In this document: in pieces, positions 7,030 to 15,506 of the stretch
Numbering within the stretch: the stretch's first letter is position 1
Layout of the letters: each line of letters opens with the position of its first letter
NCBI GenBank assembly: GCA_003557965.1
Contig: PWND01000219.1
Coordinates: 1 to 15,702 of the forward strand
DNA from: Bacteroidales bacterium
Lineage (GTDB): Bacteria; Bacteroidota; Bacteroidia; Bacteroidales; UBA7960
Direction of reading: 5' to 3'
Length of the DNA: 15,702 bases
The notes under the pieces: generated by a model
Database searches by the model: none
What the model saw: only the letters and a program-made list of their open reading frames with translations
What the model was told of the DNA's origin: nothing
Position numbers and translations under genes: made by a program

Positions 7030-8067
7030 ATGGATATGCTGATATTTGAAAACACACATTTATTATTCTTATTTCTGGTTATACCTGTAATCGTGATTCT
7101 GTTTCTAATTGCAAGGTTCAAGAGAAATACGGTAATAAAAAAGCTTGGCGCAAGAAAAACAATTTTGCGGCTAATGCCTTTGATTTCATTTAAAAGGCCA
7201 TGGATAAAAATGTTTTTAATATTATCAGCCCTGTCAATGATTATAATTGCTGCAATAAACCCAAAGGTGGGAAGCAGGATGGAAGAAGTAAAAAAAGAAG
7301 GTATTGATATAGTAATAGTATTAGACGTTAGCCGCAGCATGTTAGCTGAAGATATCAGGCCAAACAGGCTTGAGCGCTCAAAAGCTGCAGTTTCAAGGCT
7401 TATTGACAACCTGGAACAAGACAGGATAGGAATAGTTGCTTTTGCTGGCAATGCAGTAACAAAAGTGCCTTTAACCAGTGATTACTCTGCAGCAAAAATG
7501 CTATTAAGAACTATAGGCGTGCACTCGGTTTCTGTTCAGGGAACTGCTATTGGAAGCGCTATTGAAAGGGCAATGCTTTCTTTTAAGGATGAAAACAATA
7601 AAACCAAAGTAATCATTGTTATTTCTGATGGTGAAAGCCATCTTGACGACCCGGTTGAAGCTGCAAAAAATGCCGCTGATAATGATATTATTATTCATAC
7701 TATTGGCATTGGCACAAAGGATGGTGCCCCAATTCCAATTTATGAAAACAACAGGATGAGAGGATTTTTAAGAGACAGCGAGGGGAATACCGTTATTACT
7801 AGATATGATGAAAATACTTTAAGAAGTATTGCAAATGCAGCTAATGGAGTTTTTCAGCATGGTGCCGGGGCGGATATGGGTTTAAATAATATTCTTGATG
7901 AAATTAGAAAGCTCGACAAGCAAGAGTATGAAGTAGTCGTTTTTGCAGACTATGAAAGCAGGTATCACTACTTTGTGGCATTGGCTTTGTTGATATTGCT
8001 TTTGGAATTACTTATATTTGAAAGAAAGAACAAGTGGGTTGATAAAATAAATATATTTAAAGAATAG
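7030..8067 (+). CDS. batB: BatB, membrane-anchored VWA protein
   Basis: Second VWA protein of the operon and a paralogue of BatA. Membrane helices lie at about 10-28 and 60-77. The VWA domain runs from about 92 with MIDAS DVSRS (Asp99, Ser101, Ser103), Thr172 in QGTAIGSAI, and Asp200 in VISDGESH. The Arg within DVSRS differs from the Gly in BatA but is common in BatB proteins and leaves the metal ligands intact. The C-terminal helix is at about 315-331 (YFVALALLILLLELLIF), then a short basic cytosolic end. An in-frame ATG at 7036 (residue 3) is an equally possible start. It is separated by 26 nt from batC. BatA and BatB are expected to form a membrane complex together with BatC. Confidence 0.95.
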   Translation: MDMLIFENTHLLFLFLVIPVIVILFLIARFKRNTVIKKLGARKTILRLMPLISFKRPWIKMFLILSALSMIIIAAINPKVGSRMEEVKKEGIDIVIVLDVSRSMLAEDIRPNRLERSKAAVSRLIDNLEQDRIGIVAFAGNAVTKVPLTSDYSAAKMLLRTIGVHSVSVQGTAIGSAIERAMLSFKDENNKTKVIIVISDGESHLDDPVEAAKNAADNDIIIHTIGIGTKDGAPIPIYENNRMRGFLRDSEGNTVITRYDENTLRSIANAANGVFQHGAGADMGLNNILDEIRKLDKQEYEVVVFADYESRYHYFVALALLILLLELLIFERKNKWVDKINIFKE

Positions 8068-8093
8068 TTTTACATAATAATTGTATTTTTAAA

Positions 8094-8783
8094 ATGAAGT
8101 TATTAATTGTTTTTCCGGTATTAATATTTTTGTCGCTTGGCCTTTTCGGGCAAGTTGAAAACTCCATTATAAGGGAAGGCAACAGGCTTTTTAATGAAGG
8201 TGAATATAAAAAAGCAGAAGTAAAATTTCTTGAGGCATTGGAGTTTAACCCGGAAAATATATATGCTTTATACAACCTGGGAAACACGCTATACAAACAA
8301 GGAAGATATGAAGAAGCTGCCGAGGTTTTTGAAGCTGTGTCGCAAATAAGTAGCGAAAATGAACTAAAATCACAAGCATTTCACAACCTGGGGAATTCGC
8401 ATATCGGGCTTCAAAACTATGACAAAAGTATTGAAGCATATAAGGAATCACTCAGGTTAAATCCCGGCGACATGGATAGCAGGTATAATTTGATATATGC
8501 TATGAACAGGTTGCAGGAACAGGATGAGCAACAATGCCAGGACGAGCAGGATCAGGAAGAAGGCGATGATCAGGACGACGAGCAAGAACAAGAACAGAAG
8601 CCTGACACACAAAATGATAAAAATGATGATGAACAGCAAGAGCAGCAAAGGCCTGACCAGATATCACCGCAGGATGCAGAAAGAATACTTGAGGCTCTAA
8701 GACAGGAAGAGCAAAAAGTATTGGAAGAAATGGAAGAAAAGAAGAAGGAAACAGTTCCCGGAAGAGTTGACAAAGAATGGTAA
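8094..8783 (+). CDS. batC: BatC, TPR protein with acidic Gln-rich segment
   Basis: Exported TPR protein thought to scaffold the Bat complex on the periplasmic side. The signal peptide is residues 1-19 (MKLLIVFPVLIFLSLGLFG). About three TPR units cover 26-135, with repeats visible at NSIIREGNRLFNEGEYKKAE, ALYNLGNTLYKQGRYEEAAE and AFHNLGNSHIGLQNYDKSIE. Residues 141-187 are a low-complexity Asp/Glu/Gln linker. It is followed by a charged helix (SPQDAERILEALRQEE) and a terminal VDKEW, which matches the short conserved KxW-type end I know from this family. The last 7 nt overlap the first possible ATG of batD, pointing to translational coupling. Confidence 0.92.
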   Translation: MKLLIVFPVLIFLSLGLFGQVENSIIREGNRLFNEGEYKKAEVKFLEALEFNPENIYALYNLGNTLYKQGRYEEAAEVFEAVSQISSENELKSQAFHNLGNSHIGLQNYDKSIEAYKESLRLNPGDMDSRYNLIYAMNRLQEQDEQQCQDEQDQEEGDDQDDEQEQEQKPDTQNDKNDDEQQEQQRPDQISPQDAERILEALRQEEQKVLEEMEEKKKETVPGRVDKEW

Positions 8784-10438
8784 CAATGAAAACAAAAATA
8801 CTAACTAAAATATTACTGCTATTGTTTCCGCTAATAAGTGTTACGGAAATTTTAGCCAGTGATGTATCGGTAGAAGCCAGCGCCCCATCACAGGTTGCTG
8901 TGGGTGAGCGTTTCAGAATAAGTTTTTCGGTTAATACGAGGCCTTCAGAGTTTAGTCCACCTGCTTTTGAAAACTTTCGGCTTATTTCCGGCCCAAGCCA
9001 ATCTTCCAGTTCTTCTGTACAGATTATTAACGGCAATATTACTCAAACACATTCATACACTTACACTTATGTGCTTGAAGCTACCAATGAAGGTAGTTTT
9101 ACCATTGGCAGTGCAACCGTAAAGTACAATAACCGGGAATATACTTCCAACCCTGTAAGTATCAGTGTTACAGAAGGCCAGGCCAGGCAAAGCCAACAAC
9201 AAAGGCCGGCGCAGCAACACCGGCAACAAGATCAGGCAATATCCCAGGATGATATTTTTATAAGGGCTTATGCAAGCAACAATAGCCCATTCCTTGGAGA
9301 ACAGGTAATTGTTAACTACAGGATTTATACAAGAGTAAACGTTGCTCAATACTCTTTTGAAAAGATACCCGGTTTCCAGGGGTTTTGGGCGGAAGAGCTC
9401 GGTGTAAGTGACCGGCAGGCCAGATCAAAGGTGATAGACGGAGTTCAATATAGAGTTGCTGACATAAGAAAAACAGCAGTATTCCCGCAAAGAAGCGGAG
9501 AATTAACCATTGAACCTCTTGAGCTTGAATGTGTTGTTCAAATTCCTTCGCGCAGAAGAAGAGGCAGCATGATAGATGAATTTTTTGGCGGATCGTTTTT
9601 CGGGCAATATGACAGCAAAAATATTGTAATCAAATCAAACCCTGTAAAACTAAATGTAAGGCCACTACCTACACAAAACAGGCCTGCTGCTTTTACAGGG
9701 CTTGTTGGTGATTTTGACATTAACGCGACATTAAGCCCTGAAGAACTAAACGTAAACGACGCCAGCAACCTTGTAGTTACAATTACCGGCAGAGGCAATA
9801 TGAGAATGGTAGAAAAACCAAAGTTGCAACTACCAAAAAACATGGATGCTTTTGACCCTAATATTTCTGATAATATAAGAAAAACATCAAGTGGAATATC
9901 AGGTTCAAGAGAATTTGATTACCTGCTAATTCCACGAACAGGCGGTGAATACAAAATCCCCGCTATAAGATTTGCATATTTTAACCCTGAAAAAGAAAGA
10001 TACATCACCAAAGAAACCCAAGAATTTAATATTAAAGTTGAAGGTGTATCAGCAATTTCTGATGCATCACTATCAAGGCATCACCAGGAAGGAAGGCTAA
10101 TTACTGATGATGTAATGTTTATTTATACAAAGCCTGTAATTCTTAATCAAAAAGGTGAAATGTTTTATAACAGTATGTATTTTTTCATCTTAATTATTAT
10201 ACCACTGACTTTGCTAGTTGTTTTAATAATTTACAGAAGAAGACACCTTAAATTACAAAGTAATCAGGCATTATTAAAAAATAAAAAAGCAAATAAAGTT
10301 GCAAAAAAAAGGCTTAAATCAGCAAAGTATTACCTGGGAGAAAAGAAGCAAGAGTTGTTTTATGATGAAGTTTCAAGGGCATTGTGGGGATATATTTCTG
10401 ACAAATTGAATATATCACTTTCAGAGCTAAACAGATAA
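8777..10438 (+). CDS. batD: BatD, large periplasmic membrane protein ended early by an in-frame TAA
   Basis: Inner-membrane protein with a long exported beta-rich region (oxygen tolerance/BatD family). The signal peptide is MKTKILTKILLLLFPLISV (from residue 4), so ATG 8786 is as likely a start as ATG 8777, which overlaps batC. Repeated beta domains follow; two begin with similar text (VSVEASAPSQVAVGERFRI near 30, FIRAYASNNSPFLGEQVIV near 161), joined by a Gln/Arg-rich linker near 135-153. A transmembrane helix lies at about 468-485, then a basic cytosolic tail. The tail is cut by TAA at 10436-10438, although the same frame continues for 63 family-like codons to 10630. Full length would be about 617 residues. 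The truncated product keeps the whole periplasmic part and the helix, so it may still work. A sequencing error or nonsense mutation is possible. Confidence 0.88.
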   Translation: MVTMKTKILTKILLLLFPLISVTEILASDVSVEASAPSQVAVGERFRISFSVNTRPSEFSPPAFENFRLISGPSQSSSSSVQIINGNITQTHSYTYTYVLEATNEGSFTIGSATVKYNNREYTSNPVSISVTEGQARQSQQQRPAQQHRQQDQAISQDDIFIRAYASNNSPFLGEQVIVNYRIYTRVNVAQYSFEKIPGFQGFWAEELGVSDRQARSKVIDGVQYRVADIRKTAVFPQRSGELTIEPLELECVVQIPSRRRRGSMIDEFFGGSFFGQYDSKNIVIKSNPVKLNVRPLPTQNRPAAFTGLVGDFDINATLSPEELNVNDASNLVVTITGRGNMRMVEKPKLQLPKNMDAFDPNISDNIRKTSSGISGSREFDYLLIPRTGGEYKIPAIRFAYFNPEKERYITKETQEFNIKVEGVSAISDASLSRHHQEGRLITDDVMFIYTKPVILNQKGEMFYNSMYFFILIIIPLTLLVVLIIYRRRHLKLQSNQALLKNKKANKVAKKRLKSAKYYLGEKKQELFYDEVSRALWGYISDKLNISLSELNR

Positions 10439-10630
10439 AACATAGAAAGAAAGCTGGAGGAAAAAAATACAAACTCTTCATTTATAAAAAAGTTCATCAA
10501 CGTGCTTGAAGAGTGTGATTTTGCGAGATTTGCCCCGGGAGACCCGCATACTCTGATGGAAGAAATTTATAATAAAGCAATATCAACAATTATTGCCTTA
10601 GAAAAAGATTTCAAAAACAAACGATATTAA
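10439..10630 (+). pseudogene. batD: Severed C-terminal end of BatD beyond the premature stop
   Basis: In the batD frame, directly after TAA 10436-10438, an open frame of 63 codons ends at TAA 10628-10630. It reads NIERKLEEKN, then FINVLEECDFARFAPGDP and EEIYNKAISTI. This is the kind of text expected at the end of BatD: the conserved CDFARFAPGDP-type segment and a final helix. It also parallels ILEVSDMVKFAKHNP at the end of the operon's 331-aa protein. No suitable start codon lies at its head. The original end at 10630 would leave 11 nt before batE, which is normal operon spacing, whereas the premature stop leaves 203 nt. A single base change in a sense codon such as GAA or AAA would produce this TAA. 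Confidence 0.85.
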
Positions 10631-10641
10631 AACATTTTTTC

Positions 10642-11403
10642 ATGAAACATATCGCAGTTCTTTTGTTCATAATTATATATGCCAGTGCTGCTAACTCTGA
10701 AGTTAGTAATCCTGAGACATTATGGGAAAAAGCAAATGAAGCATATATTAACGAAGAGTATGCTTATGCCGCCGAGTTATTTGAAAATATAATCAACCAG
10801 GGTTATGAATCTTATTATCTACACTACAACCTTGGAAATGCATATTTTAAAGATAATAAGATTGGGCTTGCAATCCTCAATTTTGAAAGAGCTAAAAGGC
10901 TTAACCCCTCCAGTGACAGGGTGAATCATAATTTAATGGTTGCAAACTCCAGGATTATTGACAGGCTGGAGCCTGTACCAAAATTGTTTTACCAAAAATG
11001 GTGGAACTCTTTAATAAATGTTATGAATACAAATCAATGGGCCATTTCAACTATAGTATTATTATTCATTTTTTTGGTTTTTGCATCATTATTCCTGTTT
11101 TTAAAGAATATGAAGTCAAAAAAAATCAGCTTTTACACATCAATTTTTATTTTACTGCTTACTGTTTTTAGCTTTATTATTACTAATCAAAGTTATTTAA
11201 GAACAACCTCAGAAAATGAAGCTATTGTATTGTCTGTAAGAGTAACCGCAAAAAGTGCTCCTTCCAAAACATCCACTGATTTATTTGTTATTCATGAAGG
11301 CACAAAAGTTGAAATAATTAATACTCTCGGGCATTGGACAGAAATAAAACTTGCGAATGGTAATATTGGCTGGATAGAAGAAAATTCCATTAAAATAATC
11401 TAA
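10642..11403 (+). CDS. batE: BatE, TPR and SH3-like membrane protein
   Basis: Last gene of the Bat operon. The signal peptide is residues 1-19 (VLLFIIIYASAANS). Two TPR-like units lie at about 24-90 (WEKANEAYINEEYAYAAELFE, YYLHYNLGNAYFKDNKIGLA). Two transmembrane helices follow at about 134-154 and 162-181. The C-terminal bacterial SH3-like domain (about 194-253) contains VRVTAKSAPS, VIHEGTKVEII and the closing NGNIGWIEENSI. With both ends extracytoplasmic, the TPR part could contact BatC and the SH3-like part the periplasm. Length and domain order match BatE of other Bacteroidota. No terminator hairpin is evident in the 190 nt that follow. Confidence 0.92.
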   Translation: MKHIAVLLFIIIYASAANSEVSNPETLWEKANEAYINEEYAYAAELFENIINQGYESYYLHYNLGNAYFKDNKIGLAILNFERAKRLNPSSDRVNHNLMVANSRIIDRLEPVPKLFYQKWWNSLINVMNTNQWAISTIVLLFIFLVFASLFLFLKNMKSKKISFYTSIFILLLTVFSFIITNQSYLRTTSENEAIVLSVRVTAKSAPSKTSTDLFVIHEGTKVEIINTLGHWTEIKLANGNIGWIEENSIKII

Positions 11404-11476
11404 CAGCCTGTAATTCTTTCTTAACCTTATCTTTCAGCATACTACATTAAAAATTTCAAAAAAAAATTTATAAAAA

Positions 11477-11509
11477 TTTGTTTTATTTTAATACAAAGTG
11501 TTACTTTTG
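11477..11509 (+). promoter_or_regulatory. Bacteroidota-type promoter for the hybrid histidine kinase
   Basis: TTTG (11477-11480) and TACTTTTG (11502-11509) fit the -33 and -7 elements of primary-sigma promoters in Bacteroidota, with a 21-nt spacer. Transcription would begin near 11516, giving a leader of about 78 nt before ATG 11594. This is the best promoter match seen in the window. Confidence 0.6.
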
Positions 11510-11593
11510 TCGAAATTTTAACCACTCTTAACCGTTATGTTTGCCCTTATGTATATTTTATGTTTGTTGTATTTTTAAATTTTTTATTTTTAT

Positions 11594-13705
11594 ATGAAAC
11601 ATTCTGACTTACCGGTTATTGAACTGCAACAACCTGAAGTATTTATGAGTAAAATTGACAAAGAGTTAGTTATAAACGAAATAGCAAAAGTTTACAAGCT
11701 TTTTGTAAGGTTTTACTTTAAAGAGAGAGACCCGGACTCTTTGAAAAAGCTTTTCTCTGAAAATATTTCAAATATTGGTTCAGCCAGTGATGAACTTGCC
11801 ACCGGCTTAGCTGATGTAATGGACATTTTTTACAGAGACAGGGACCAGTGTCCGGATGAGATTAATTACAAAGAATCAAATTTTAGCATTACAGCTATTA
11901 ACTCCCATTCAGGATTAGCAATTTGCGAGTACGACCTTTACACAATAATTGACAAAATGCCTATTGCTATGCCTGGATACAGAATATCTATGATAGTAGG
12001 AAAAAGCAATGGGAAATGGTTGATTAACCACCTGCATTTTTCAAAAGGCGAAGAAGAGTTGCAAGAGGGCGAATCTTTTCCGTTAAAAGAAATAGAAAAA
12101 AGAAATAAAATTCTTGAGCAAATTGTACAGGACAGAACAAAAGACCTTTCAAACCTAAATGAAGAGCTCAAACAGGCAAATAAAAACATTCTTGAAATAA
12201 AGCAAAGGTTTGAATCAGTGTTTGAAAATGTAAATGATGGCATTATGGTGGCCGACTGGACAAACAAAAGCTTTTACATGCTAAATAACAAGATGTGCGA
12301 CCTCCTTGGTTACTCTAAAAATGAACTATTAAACCTGTGGATTGATGATATCCTTCCAAAAGAGTATTACAAAGAATCTATTGAAAAGTTGCAAAAACAG
12401 TATGCAGGTAAAACCATAATTGCAGAAGAATTGCCATTTTTAACAAAAAACAATGAAATAAAATACTTCGATGTAAACTCAAAAACAGTTACTATTAATG
12501 ACAAACAGTACTTTGTTTCATTGTTGCGTGATATAACTGAGAAAAGGGCTACAATGGAACTGCACAAGGAAATGGAAATATCACGCAAGGCATCAGAAAC
12601 CAAAGACCTGTTTCTTGCAAATATCAGCCATGAAATACGCACCCCGGTTACCGGAATAATTGGAATGACAGAAGTACTAAAACGTTCTGAATTAAATAAT
12701 GAGCAATATGAATATCTGGAAATTATTAAAGAATCGTCTAACGTCTTACTGGATATCATTAATGATTTGCTTGATATTTCAAAAATAGAAGCAGGGAAAC
12801 TTGTTTTAAGAGAAGAAGCATTTACCTTACACGAGTTGCTGTGGAATATCAAAACATTATTTGAAGGCAGGGCATGCAGAAAAAGCCTTGATTTAAAGCT
12901 TTCATACTCAACAAACATCCAGGACAAAATAATTGCAGACAAAACCAGGATTGAGCAAATTTTAATGAACCTTCTGACAAATGCAATAAAGTACACCGAA
13001 GAAGGAAGCGTGGAGATAAGCGTTTCAGCATTAAGTAATAATATATACAACAGCGAAATAAAGATTGAAGTTAAAGATACCGGCATTGGTATTTCCGATG
13101 AAGACAAACCAAAGCTCTTTAAAAAGTTTGAGCAACTTGATCAATCATATACACGTAAAACCGGTGGCTCAGGCTTAGGCTTATATATTTGCAAAGAGCT
13201 TACCAAATTGCTTGGCGGAAAAATTGACGTGGAAAGCACGCCTGATGTTGGCAGTAACTTTTGGTTTACTTTTAAAGTGAAGAAAGCTTATACTGAAGAG
13301 GCAGAATTGCAACAAGCTGATTTAAATATTGACAATGTAGATCTCGGATTTAATGTACTAATAGTAGATGACAAAGAGGTAAATATCCAGGTTATCAAGC
13401 TAATGCTTGAATCAGCAGGATGTAATGTTGACATTGCTACTGATGGTAAAGAAGCTATAGCAGCATACAAGCCGGATTTTCACCAGATAATATTTATGGA
13501 TATAATGATGCCGGTTATGGATGGAGTTACATCTATGCTGAAAATCAAAGAAAAGTATAAGAATGCACCGCCAATTGTTGCCCTCACTGCTAATGCTATG
13601 GAAGGTGATGCTCAAACTTATATGTCGAAAGGGTTTTCGGATTATATGCCAAAGCCTGCCAATAGAGCAGGGTTAGTGAATATGATGTTAAAATGGGTAA
13701 AATAA
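11594..13705 (+). CDS. Hybrid histidine kinase with NTF2/SnoaL-like and PAS sensor domains
   Basis: Cytosolic signalling kinase; no signal peptide or membrane helix is seen. Residues about 21-150 look like an NTF2/SnoaL-type small-molecule-binding domain, ending in NGKWLINHLHFS, a pattern typical of that fold. A coiled coil (about 165-205) leads to a PAS domain (about 205-315, ENVNDGIMVADW to VSLLRDITEK). HisKA has FLANISHEIRTP with phospho-acceptor His346. HATPase_c has an N-box with Asn459 and Asn463, DTGIGI (495-500) and GGSGLGL (524-530). The receiver domain (about 587-703) has Asp592/Asp593, phospho-acceptor Asp636 in FMDIMMP, Thr665 and Lys687. All catalytic residues are present. No output regulator is encoded next to it, so phosphate may pass to a distant partner or the receiver may autoregulate. 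Met18 (nt 11645) is an alternative start. It converges with the next gene, with 2 nt between the stops. Confidence 0.93.
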   Translation: MKHSDLPVIELQQPEVFMSKIDKELVINEIAKVYKLFVRFYFKERDPDSLKKLFSENISNIGSASDELATGLADVMDIFYRDRDQCPDEINYKESNFSITAINSHSGLAICEYDLYTIIDKMPIAMPGYRISMIVGKSNGKWLINHLHFSKGEEELQEGESFPLKEIEKRNKILEQIVQDRTKDLSNLNEELKQANKNILEIKQRFESVFENVNDGIMVADWTNKSFYMLNNKMCDLLGYSKNELLNLWIDDILPKEYYKESIEKLQKQYAGKTIIAEELPFLTKNNEIKYFDVNSKTVTINDKQYFVSLLRDITEKRATMELHKEMEISRKASETKDLFLANISHEIRTPVTGIIGMTEVLKRSELNNEQYEYLEIIKESSNVLLDIINDLLDISKIEAGKLVLREEAFTLHELLWNIKTLFEGRACRKSLDLKLSYSTNIQDKIIADKTRIEQILMNLLTNAIKYTEEGSVEISVSALSNNIYNSEIKIEVKDTGIGISDEDKPKLFKKFEQLDQSYTRKTGGSGLGLYICKELTKLLGGKIDVESTPDVGSNFWFTFKVKKAYTEEAELQQADLNIDNVDLGFNVLIVDDKEVNIQVIKLMLESAGCNVDIATDGKEAIAAYKPDFHQIIFMDIMMPVMDGVTSMLKIKEKYKNAPPIVALTANAMEGDAQTYMSKGFSDYMPKPANRAGLVNMMLKWVK

Positions 13706-13707
13706 AA

Positions 13708-14619
13708 TTATTCTAGTTTACCTGTAATAAAGTCCTCAATAACTTTATTATAATCACGAAAACCTTTAACCGGAGGCAAATCACCATGGCCGGCCCCCGG
13801 AATTCTCCGGGCAAAACCGGATTCACCGCTATAATTATTGAAAATTACTTCTCCATGAGATTCCATACTTAAGAAAGAATCATCTTTCCCGTGAAACCAA
13901 AGAAAAGGCTGGGAAACATTTTTAATATACTCAGCATTACTAATTTTAAGGTTGGCAAAGTATGAGCCTGGCAAAGTAAGTGCAGAGCCATCCTGAACCA
14001 TCACATCAAATGAAGCAAATGGATTTTCAAGTATTAACCTTGACGGCTTCATTGAGTAATCTTCAGCCGACACCTTTGTAGCTGGTGCTGACCCAAGGCT
14101 GAAACCATAAATAACCAACCTGTCATTGGTTAATCCTTTGCTTTTTAACCATTGCATTGCTGCATCTGTGTCAGCATAAATTCCAGCCTCTGTAGGTTCG
14201 CCCTCCGACATGCCAAATCCTCGATAATCAAAGGTCATAATCCCAAATCTGTTGGGCAGGCCAATATTAGCTAACAACTTAACACGAGGCCAGTAAAAAT
14301 CCATGTGGTCTCTGTTGCCATGGCAATATAAAATCACTGTATCTGTGTCAATTTTATTAATATCTCCAACATATAATGCATATATCTCTTTTGCATCATT
14401 CTCTCCGTCTATTTTGGATGAAATCGTAAATAAATGTATCATTGAATCATGAATAAAGAATGAATCATCAAGTACAAAATCAACCTCATAAGGATAATCA
14501 TCCAATAAATATTCATCAACTTTTGATTCATTAAACAGGAAAGAATCCATTCTTATACAGGATAACACAGGCATTATAAAAATCAGAATAAACAATAAAC
14601 GACAAATCTTGTTTTGCAT
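13708..14619 (-). CDS. Lipoprotein alpha/beta hydrolase
   Basis: Probable envelope-anchored serine hydrolase. The N-terminus (CRLLFILIFIMPVLSC) is a lipoprotein signal with predicted lipidated Cys21. The alpha/beta hydrolase core runs from about 93: oxyanion-hole region YCHGNRD (98-104), TFDYRGFGMSEG (129-140) and nucleophile elbow GFSLGS with Ser174. Asp247 in GKDDSF and His278 in GAGHGD complete the triad. The type resembles S33/ABHD17-like hydrolases that act on esters, thioesters or peptides; the substrate cannot be told from sequence. No lid insertion is obvious. It is probably co-transcribed with the upstream lipoprotein gene on the same strand, 42 nt away. Confidence 0.88.
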   Translation of the reverse strand: MQNKICRLLFILIFIMPVLSCIRMDSFLFNESKVDEYLLDDYPYEVDFVLDDSFFIHDSMIHLFTISSKIDGENDAKEIYALYVGDINKIDTDTVILYCHGNRDHMDFYWPRVKLLANIGLPNRFGIMTFDYRGFGMSEGEPTEAGIYADTDAAMQWLKSKGLTNDRLVIYGFSLGSAPATKVSAEDYSMKPSRLILENPFASFDVMVQDGSALTLPGSYFANLKISNAEYIKNVSQPFLWFHGKDDSFLSMESHGEVIFNNYSGESGFARRIPGAGHGDLPPVKGFRDYNKVIEDFITGKLE

Positions 14620-14630
14620 AATTTTTTAGT

Positions 14631-14652
14631 TTTAATAAGCATTTAATAAGCA
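14631..14652. repeat. 11-bp tandem direct repeat between the two lipoprotein genes
   Basis: TTTAATAAGCA occurs twice in a row in the 42-nt gap between the two minus-strand genes. It could be slippage or a paired regulator site; nothing more supports a function. Confidence 0.5.
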
Positions 14653-14661
14653 AAAAAACCG

Positions 14662-15327
14662 TTAAAACCGGTAATTAAAGCCAAGATATATTCCGGGCGC
14701 ACCTCTGCTTCCAAACCATTTCACATAATCAACAACAATGTCTTCATTACTAACATGAGGCGCTAAATATTTTATTTCTACATTAATATTCCATTTTTCC
14801 CCAACATAAGTATGGCCTATATGAGGCGCAAACAACCATTTATTGGTATTTATTTCTCCATGCGCTTTATAGCGCGCCAAATCAAACCAGTTAGAAATAC
14901 CAAAATAATAAAAGCTACCCTTATCATTATATGTTTTGTATGCATTTATATCTAAAACCGGAAACATCTTTGGATTCCACTCCCATATATCTACCATAAA
15001 GTTAAATCCGGTGCTTGCACTTAAACCAAAATAATATTCGTTTTCATCCAGGAAATTGTACAATACTCCCATTTCGGTGTGAATAACACCGGAAATTAAT
15101 GAAGTAGTATGTAATGAACCGTAAGTTGTAAAACTATTACTTAAACCGCGTGCATAATGAACTGAAGTTAATGGAATCGGTATTACAACATCCGAAAAAT
15201 TAATTAGTGGGCCGCCAAGGCTCAGGCCTACCTCCTTGTCGCCATCCTCCAATGGCTTAACAACCCTTGATGATGTACACGAAAAAACCAGCAGGCTGAT
15301 AAAGATTATTGGTAAGTATATTTTCAT
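14662..15327 (-). CDS. Lipoprotein of unknown function with beta-barrel character
   Basis: I do not recognise a named family, though similar lipoproteins seem common in Bacteroidota. The chosen start ATG (15327-15325) gives KIYLPIIFISLLVFSC, a compact lipoprotein signal with Cys17. A longer frame reaches upstream to 15516, but its 63 extra residues look like translated intergenic DNA and would bury this signal. The mature part is rich in alternating, aromatic, Gly-containing strands (GLSLGGPLINFSDVVIPIP, SVHYARGLSNSFTTYGSLH) and ends in GIYLGFNYRF. A C-terminal Phe is a usual mark of outer-membrane barrels. It has 221 residues, enough for about eight to ten strands. A lipidated barrel or an envelope beta-sandwich fits; no enzymatic motif is seen. 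Confidence 0.8.
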   Translation of the reverse strand: MKIYLPIIFISLLVFSCTSSRVVKPLEDGDKEVGLSLGGPLINFSDVVIPIPLTSVHYARGLSNSFTTYGSLHTTSLISGVIHTEMGVLYNFLDENEYYFGLSASTGFNFMVDIWEWNPKMFPVLDINAYKTYNDKGSFYYFGISNWFDLARYKAHGEINTNKWLFAPHIGHTYVGEKWNINVEIKYLAPHVSNEDIVVDYVKWFGSRGAPGIYLGFNYRF

Positions 15328-15474
15328 AATTAAAAGTTTTTCAAAATTATAAATAAAGTTAATCATTAAAAATAATTTAATAGAGTACATATAGCAAAAC
15401 CCCCTTAATTCTTTGGTTTCTAAACTTATATAAAATAAACTCAGGCAATTATTGCATATATTTATAACAAATAT

Positions 15475-15506
15475 TTTGTTATTGTAAAAACTATTTCGTT
15501 TCTTTG
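15475..15506 (+). promoter_or_regulatory. Possible promoter overlapped by a palindrome
   Basis: TTTG (15475-15478), a 20-nt spacer and TTTCTTTG (15499-15506) match the Bacteroidota promoter pattern with one mismatch in the -7 element. The ATTTCG/CGAAAT inverted repeat (15493-15498 and 15507-15512) brackets the -7 element, a plausible operator position. Confidence 0.3.

Noticed and set aside
8500..9036. Minus-strand open frame across the batC/batD junction
   Set aside because: It is antisense to two well-supported genes. It arises from the Gln/Asp/Glu-rich codons of batC read backwards.
10436..10438. Recoding of TAA as a sense codon
   Set aside because: Other genes here, including dnaA, the phosphatase gene, batC and batE, end at TAA as a true stop, and no special recoding structure is apparent at this site.
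11404..11476. Terminator for the Bat operon
   Set aside because: Only A/T tracts (AAATTT repeats) are present; I found no GC-containing stem followed by a T-run.
12367..13107. Long minus-strand open frame (246 codons) inside the histidine kinase
   Set aside because: It lies wholly opposite a kinase with all catalytic motifs intact, and its translation is Ser/Phe/Ile-rich without recognisable domains.
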